A stretch of 17,677 nt of DNA. Origin: Corallococcus sp. GTDB taxonomy: Bacteria; Bacillota; Clostridia; Christensenellales; CAG-314. Under the pieces are notes generated by a model. That model did no database searches, was not told where the DNA came from, and worked only from the letters and a program-made list of their open reading frames with translations. The stretch is from assembly GCA_023663205.1 (NCBI GenBank), contig JAMPHX010000022.1:1-17677 (forward strand). The letters run 5' to 3'. Positions 13,815 through 17,677 of this stretch are shown here, piece after piece. Numbering within the stretch: position 1 is the stretch's first letter; the number at the start of each line of letters is the position of its first letter. Made by a program: the position numbers and the translations under genes.

Positions 13815-14603
13815 TCAACGACTTTTTGCACTATGTTCGATTTCGACGGATATTTCCGCAACAAAACCGTTATCTGTAAACCCGATGTGTTTGTACAAAG
13901 CATTGGACGCAGCATAAGAATAATCGGTATACAAAACGGGCGTTAAGCCTTGATTCAACAGTTCCCGTGCAAGACGGCATACCAAATTTGCCGCATAGCC
14001 CTTCCGCCGTTGTTCTTTGACAGTATATACGTGCACAACGCGCGCAAAGTTTCCCGACGGAATATACCCTGCACAGGCGACTATTGTGCCTTCGCAATTT
14101 TTCCATACGTACAGACTGTTGTTTTCGATACTGTCTGAAACTGTTTGAAAAGTTTTTTCTTTGACGGCATTTTCTCCGTGCATTTCCAGTACCGCAGACA
14201 TAAACATATCGGTAAGGCAATCGGCATCGCACCGCCGCGCCAAACAAAACTCTCCGTCGGCACAAGCAGGCGCAACCGTATCCTTACAGTAATAACAGCC
14301 TAATTTGCCGCGTTCCTCAACGGAAAGCAATCCGCCTTTGCGTTTCAAAAATTCGTAAAAATCCTCTTTGCAAATGACAGTTGCATTGCCGTCGTTTGCA
14401 AACTTGGCACAAGATTGTTCCGCCTGACACAAATTTTCATAAGAAGCGTTATCTGCAGTATAAAACCAAACGGGACGTTTACCCGAGCGCGCGGCAAAAT
14501 ACGTTTTGCCGTCCGTTTCAAAAGCGGCAAGAGGGTCGTCTAATATCGTATAAAGCAATACAAATTTGCTTCTTTCTTCAAGCGTATTTAGCAGCGACAG
14601 CAT
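13815..14603 (-). CDS. GNAT family N-acetyltransferase with an N-terminal accessory domain
   Basis: A 262-residue protein. The C-terminal half (about 115-255) is a GNAT fold: the strand VVHVYTVKEQ leads into the acetyl-CoA pyrophosphate loop QRRKGYA (198-204) and helix NLVCRLARELL, and NALYKHIGF (234-242) is the typical final motif. The N-terminal 100 residues are a different domain, containing FVLLYTILDDPLAAF and a cysteine-rich joint, LGCYYCKDTVAPACADGEFC (101-120). Such two-part GNATs are frequent in Clostridia, but the acceptor substrate is not predictable. I start at the second in-frame ATG (14603) because GAGG lies six bases upstream; an ATG four codons earlier has no ribosome site. Single gene with its own promoter, upstream of tRNA-Gly. 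Confidence 0.88.
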   Translation of the reverse strand: MLSLLNTLEERSKFVLLYTILDDPLAAFETDGKTYFAARSGKRPVWFYTADNASYENLCQAEQSCAKFANDGNATVICKEDFYEFLKRKGGLLSVEERGKLGCYYCKDTVAPACADGEFCLARRCDADCLTDMFMSAVLEMHGENAVKEKTFQTVSDSIENNSLYVWKNCEGTIVACAGYIPSGNFARVVHVYTVKEQRRKGYAANLVCRLARELLNQGLTPVLYTDYSYAASNALYKHIGFTDNGFVAEISVEIEHSAKSR

Positions 14604-14667
14604 AAGCCCCCTCATATGAATTACACGGCATAGCGTAACGTCCGATTTCCTGCAATATCTTTTTACG

Positions 14668-14696
14668 ATTATATTGCAATAAGTTTAATTTGTCTA
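14668..14696 (-). promoter_or_regulatory. Sigma-A promoter of the GNAT gene
   Basis: Minus strand: -35 TAGACA (14691-14696), 17-base spacer, -10 TATAAT (14668-14673, perfect). The predicted leader to the ATG is about 60 bases. Confidence 0.8.
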
Positions 14697-14914
14697 TCAA
14701 ATTTAGTTAGCGTACCTGTGAGTGACTTTGCCAACGCTTGGTTTTACGCTTACAATCGCATTTTGCCTTGGCAAGTCTTATCTTCAACAAACATTCCCCA
14801 TACAATACGTCCAAGTCTGTCTTTACAAAATACGCTTAGTAATACCGCCTCGTAAAAACATATTGCTATTCTTTGACGGTTTGCCTGATATATTTGTATC
14901 AAACAGTCAAAAGT
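14697..14914. other. Gene-free stretch, possible dispersed repeat or gene remnant
   Basis: No gene with a ribosome site. A plus-strand GTG-initiated frame of 64 codons (14722-14916) and a minus-strand frame with a protein-like run (RLGRIVWGMFVEDK) cross it, but neither has a credible start. The reading AIVSVKPSVGKVTHRY on the minus strand also ends without a start. It could be a decayed gene or a repeat copy. Confidence 0.35.
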
Positions 14915-14957
14915 AAAAAAACGTCACAGACAAATACCTTGTGTACTGCCTGTGACG
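14915..14957 (-). terminator. Terminator of the two-component/adenosyltransferase operon
   Basis: CGTCACAG/CTGTGACG (14922-14929 with 14950-14957) with a 20-base loop that can extend the pairing internally, followed on the minus strand by seven T residues. It begins five bases past the stop codon of the preceding gene. Confidence 0.88.
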
Positions 14958-14962
14958 CACAA

Positions 14963-15445
14963 TTATTCCTGTTCGTCGTATATGCGCGCAATGGCGTAAA
15001 ACAATGTGGACATTTTGTTGAGATATTCAAAGATATATTCGCTGCCGCCGTATTTTTCGTATACTCTTGCGTAAGCGCGTTCCACCCTGCGGGTAATTGT
15101 TCTGACGATATGAACTTTTGCTCCCATCGGCGTTGTGCCGGGGACTACAAATCCCTTAAACGGTCCGGCTATTTTTTCATACTTTTCCACCACTTCCAAC
15201 AATTCCGCAAGATGTCTTTCGCCTATGTGTCCGAATCCGCCTGCCACTTCCGCCATCATTGTGGAAAGCAAATTGACTATTTTTTTCAATTCCATTTCCA
15301 TTTTTATGTCGTTTACGTGGTGCGAAAGTTCCATAATATATGCCGAAAGTTCGTCCACCTGTCCGAAAAATTCCACCTTTTCGTCTGTTTTAATTGTTTT
15401 GTCGCCTATCAAATCGGTTTTGAGAGGTTCTGGTTTCAAATTCAT
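14963..15445 (-). CDS. PduO-type cobalamin adenosyltransferase-like protein, divergent N-terminus
   Basis: A 160-residue helical protein. Family members transfer the adenosyl group of ATP to cob(I)alamin. Supporting motifs are FGQVDELSAYI (27-37), VPGTTPMGAKVHIVRTITRRVERAY (101-125, including the conserved arginine cluster and glutamate) and YLNKMSTLFYAIAR (141-154, where most members have LNRLSDxLF). The N-terminal ATP loop, normally TKTGDxGxT and the following 10-15 residues, is reduced to LIGDKTIKTDEKV, so ATP binding is doubtful. The ATG overlaps the kinase stop as ATGA and has GGAGG within the kinase 3' end, so it is tightly coupled to the two-component system. It could be a true but divergent adenosyltransferase or a non-catalytic relative. 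An in-frame start 30 codons earlier lies inside the kinase gene. Confidence 0.85.
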   Translation of the reverse strand: MNLKPEPLKTDLIGDKTIKTDEKVEFFGQVDELSAYIMELSHHVNDIKMEMELKKIVNLLSTMMAEVAGGFGHIGERHLAELLEVVEKYEKIAGPFKGFVVPGTTPMGAKVHIVRTITRRVERAYARVYEKYGGSEYIFEYLNKMSTLFYAIARIYDEQE

Positions 15446-17172
15446 TGTTGTTCCTCCTTGGCAAATTTCGCCGTAAAAGTCGAGCCAACCGACGGAGTGC
15501 TTTCTACCTCTATACTGCCGCCGTGAAGGTCGCATATTTTCTTTACTATCGTAAGTCCGAGCCCCGTTCCGCCCGTTTCGCGGTTGCGGCTTGCATCCGC
15601 GCGGAAAAACCTTTCAAACAATCTTTCCTTATCCTGCGGCAGTATTCCCTGCCCCGTGTCTTTGACGCGCACAAACGCTCGGTCCGTTTCCAAGCCCGTT
15701 TCCACCGTAACGGAGCCTTTCTTTTTGTTATACTTTATACCGTTGTCTATCAAGTTGGAAAGCAAATGGGACATAAGCGATTTGTTTGCACAGACAAACG
15801 CCGCTTCCGTCTTGCATTTCAGCGTGACTCCGTTGCTTTTGGCAATACCCTTGTAATTAGAAACGACTTCCTTAGTAACATCCGCCAAATTAAGCAATTC
15901 CGTAGAAAGCGATGTTTGCGCGGAATTGTCCAGACGCGACAGATAAAGCAACTGTTCTATCAAATGCCGCATTTCGACCGATTGGCGGTAAATATTTTCC
16001 AGATAGCGCTGTTTGTCTTTCTTTTTGGTAACAAGCCCCGAAAGCAGCAATTCCGAAAATCCGCTGATGGACGTTATCGGCGTTTTCAGTTCGTGGGCGG
16101 CATTTGCAATAAATTCCGCTCTGCTGCGTTCTTCCCTGCGGGTAACCGTTACGTCGTACAAAAATACCGACACCAACTCTTCGTCTGCCGAATGTAAAAA
16201 ACAGCCTATATTGACAATATAATCCCTATCGGTCTTGACGTCGTGATAGTCAAATTGCATTGCCTGCTTGGTTGCAATTACTTCGTCGACCTTTGCAAGC
16301 AATGTTTCGTCCGTTATCAAATCTTTGTACAGACAGCCTTCTGTGGCTGACTCCGCGCCCAAGATACGTTTTGCGCAGTCGTTTACCGAATACACTTTGC
16401 CGCTGGGTTCTATTACAACGATACCTTCCGAAATGTTGTTTATTACAAAGTCAACCTTGTCGCGTTCTTCCTGAATACGGCGGATGTACTGCACAAGACT
16501 TTCGTTTACGGCGTTTATCTGACGGTACGCTTCGGTAACTTCTTCGTATTTGTGCACTGTGTCTATTTGACTGTAACTTCCGTCGCTTATCGTACGCAAA
16601 TGCGCAGCGACGTTTCCGAACGCGTCGGCAACGCTTCGGCTTGTCCGTCCCATAAGTACAATGCTTACGGCAAGCACTACAATAAGCATTGCAAGCAAAA
16701 TAAACACGCTTTGCAAAATATAGTTGGTGTTATCGGCAACCGTAACGGAAGTTCGCAATACCATCGATTCGGTCAAAGATACAATGTAATACATCCTTCC
16801 TTTATTGACGTAAACGCGTTTGCTTTCTTCGGTTTGCTTCAAGCGTTCCAATTCGCTTGGAGAAATTCTGTCGTAATACCCCTCGCCCATAGCGTCGCTG
16901 TCGCTATCGACTATTATGTGTCCGAGGTTTGTGGCTACGCATATAGAAAGCCACGATTGCTCCTTTGTGATTGAGTTTACCACTTCGGCAACTTCTTCTT
17001 CGTTGTTTGTCTTTTCCATTATTTCGTTGGCGACTATTTGGGAAACGTAAAGAAGTTGCTTTTCCGAATTGTTGTTGTTGACAAGCGTGGTAACGTAAAG
17101 AGACAGCAAAAAGAACGCAATCATGCAGATTGTAAGTATTATGACGTTTCTTTTTACCAATTCTCTGTACAT
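15442..17172 (-). CDS. Membrane sensor histidine kinase, PhoR/WalK-like with PAS domain
   Basis: A 576-residue sensor kinase. Membrane helices at about 9-31 and 152-175 bracket an extracytoplasmic sensor of about 120 residues. It continues with a HAMP-like linker (about 176-230), a PAS domain (about 239-345), a HisKA domain with the phospho-acceptor in AHELKTPIT (His360), and an HATPase_c domain with the N-box NLIDNGIKY (473-481), G1 DTGQGI (505-510), F-box RLFERFF and G2 GGTGLGL (534-540). All catalytic motifs are intact. The layout matches the PhoR/PnpS group, which usually senses phosphate limitation, but the signal is not proven and no phosphate gene is in the window. GAGGAG lies six bases before the ATG, which is three bases after the response regulator stop. 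It is co-transcribed with its regulator upstream and the adenosyltransferase-like gene downstream. Confidence 0.96.
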   Translation of the reverse strand: MYRELVKRNVIILTICMIAFFLLSLYVTTLVNNNNSEKQLLYVSQIVANEIMEKTNNEEEVAEVVNSITKEQSWLSICVATNLGHIIVDSDSDAMGEGYYDRISPSELERLKQTEESKRVYVNKGRMYYIVSLTESMVLRTSVTVADNTNYILQSVFILLAMLIVVLAVSIVLMGRTSRSVADAFGNVAAHLRTISDGSYSQIDTVHKYEEVTEAYRQINAVNESLVQYIRRIQEERDKVDFVINNISEGIVVIEPSGKVYSVNDCAKRILGAESATEGCLYKDLITDETLLAKVDEVIATKQAMQFDYHDVKTDRDYIVNIGCFLHSADEELVSVFLYDVTVTRREERSRAEFIANAAHELKTPITSISGFSELLLSGLVTKKKDKQRYLENIYRQSVEMRHLIEQLLYLSRLDNSAQTSLSTELLNLADVTKEVVSNYKGIAKSNGVTLKCKTEAAFVCANKSLMSHLLSNLIDNGIKYNKKKGSVTVETGLETDRAFVRVKDTGQGILPQDKERLFERFFRADASRNRETGGTGLGLTIVKKICDLHGGSIEVESTPSVGSTFTAKFAKEEQQ

Positions 17173-17175
17173 TTT

Positions 17176-17677
17176 CTACTCCTCGTCGTAAATAACGTAA
17201 CCGACCGAGCGAACCGTAACGATGTATTGCTCGGAGGTTATACGCGAAATTTTTTCGCGCAGCGTCTTGATGTGCATATCGAGAGTACGGGTTTCAATGT
17301 CGTCGTCAAATCCCCAAATGCGTTTCAAAAGTTCCGCACGGCTTATTACGTGCGATTTGTTTTCCACAAGCATTGTAAGCAGTTCAAATTCCTTTGCGGT
17401 AAGCGCAATGGGCTGTCCTTTTATCGTGCAGGTAAACTTTGCCTTGTCGATAACAAGTTTTTTGACGCTTATGGTATTGTTTTCCTCCTTGCGCGGTTTG
17501 ACTTTGCGCAGGTTGGAACGCACGCGCGACATAAATTCCAGTATGCTGAAAGGTTTGCCGATGTAGTCCACGGCGCCGTAATCCAAGCCGCGCACAACGT
17601 CCATTTCGTCCGCCAGCGCAGATAGGATTATTACGGGAATATCGGCGTACCTTTCTTCCTTTTTCAGGCAGTCAAGT
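17176..17677 (-). CDS. OmpR/PhoP-family response regulator, C-terminal part (runs off the right edge)
   Basis: The window holds the last 166 codons; the N-terminus with the phosphorylated aspartate is beyond the edge. The receiver portion shows IPVIILSALAD (the conserved Ser/Thr position), then GLDYGAVDYIGKPF with the conserved lysine. The DNA-binding winged helix follows: ISVKKLVIDKAKFTCTIKG, LTAKEFELLTML, SRAELLKRIWGF, TRTLDMHIKTLREKI and VRSVGYVIYDE, all typical of OmpR/PhoP. It ends three bases before the histidine kinase start, so the two form a cognate pair. An internal ATG at 17604 is not the start, because the frame stays open and receiver-like up to the edge. Confidence 0.96.
   Translation of the reverse strand, partial: LDCLKKEERYADIPVIILSALADEMDVVRGLDYGAVDYIGKPFSILEFMSRVRSNLRKVKPRKEENNTISVKKLVIDKAKFTCTIKGQPIALTAKEFELLTMLVENKSHVISRAELLKRIWGFDDDIETRTLDMHIKTLREKISRITSEQYIVTVRSVGYVIYDEE

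Noticed and set aside
13509..13879. Protein-like frames over the tRNA-Gly on the plus and minus strands (for example KRDSNPQHSAWEADALPLSH)
   Set aside because: They are translations of the tRNA gene and its flanks, a well-known annotation artefact; the cloverleaf explains the sequence completely.
1..17677. CRISPR array, insertion sequence, phage or toxin-antitoxin system
   Set aside because: No regularly spaced direct repeats, transposase, integrase or paired small toxin/antitoxin genes were seen; all recognised genes are chromosomal housekeeping or common regulatory types.

Overview
This is an ordinary housekeeping stretch of a bacterial chromosome, very probably a low-to-mid GC Gram-positive of the class Clostridia (Bacillota). 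The evidence is the hrcA-grpE-dnaK-dnaJ order behind a CIRCE operator, an adjoining prmA-rsmE-mtaB-HIT methyltransferase block, a PhoP/PhoR-type two-component pair, strong Shine-Dalgarno sites (GGAGG-like), and many sigma-A type promoters with exact 17-base spacers. The species cannot be named from the sequence. Every gene I can support lies on the minus strand, so transcription runs from high to low coordinates.

Right to left (the direction of transcription): 14963-17677 is a two-component operon. It holds a response regulator cut by the window edge, a PAS-containing membrane histidine kinase, and a small protein of the PduO-type cobalamin adenosyltransferase fold coupled to the kinase by an ATGA overlap; it ends at a strong terminator. 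Next come a GNAT acetyltransferase with its own promoter (13815-14603), a tRNA-Gly(CCC) (13602-13676), a short-chain dehydrogenase (12361-13131) and a six-helix DUF308-like membrane protein (11471-11956), each apparently a separate transcription unit.

6343-11148 is the heat-shock operon: sigma-A promoter, CIRCE in the 5' leader, hrcA, grpE, dnaK, dnaJ and a terminator. HrcA is expected to repress the operon through CIRCE. GrpE, DnaK and DnaJ form one chaperone cycle. Hairpins sit in the grpE-dnaK and dnaK-dnaJ gaps.

5678-5986 is an orphan small hypothetical gene flanked by gene-free sequence. 1761-5417 is a second operon: a PadR-family regulator at the head, then prmA, rsmE, mtaB and a HIT hydrolase, with consecutive genes overlapping by 1-4 bases. 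These proteins modify ribosomal protein L11, 16S rRNA and tRNA. A short perfect palindrome lies at the predicted transcription start, where an autoregulating PadR could bind. Further left are an unrecognised 254-residue protein, rpsU (ribosomal protein S21) with its own strong promoter and terminator, and the first 28 codons of an unidentified gene.

I found no mobile element, CRISPR array, toxin-antitoxin pair or defence system. The points most worth a second look are the PadR-led translation-modification operon with its candidate operator, the divergent adenosyltransferase-like protein coupled to a histidine kinase, and several gene-free stretches that may be dispersed repeats or uncharacterised RNAs.
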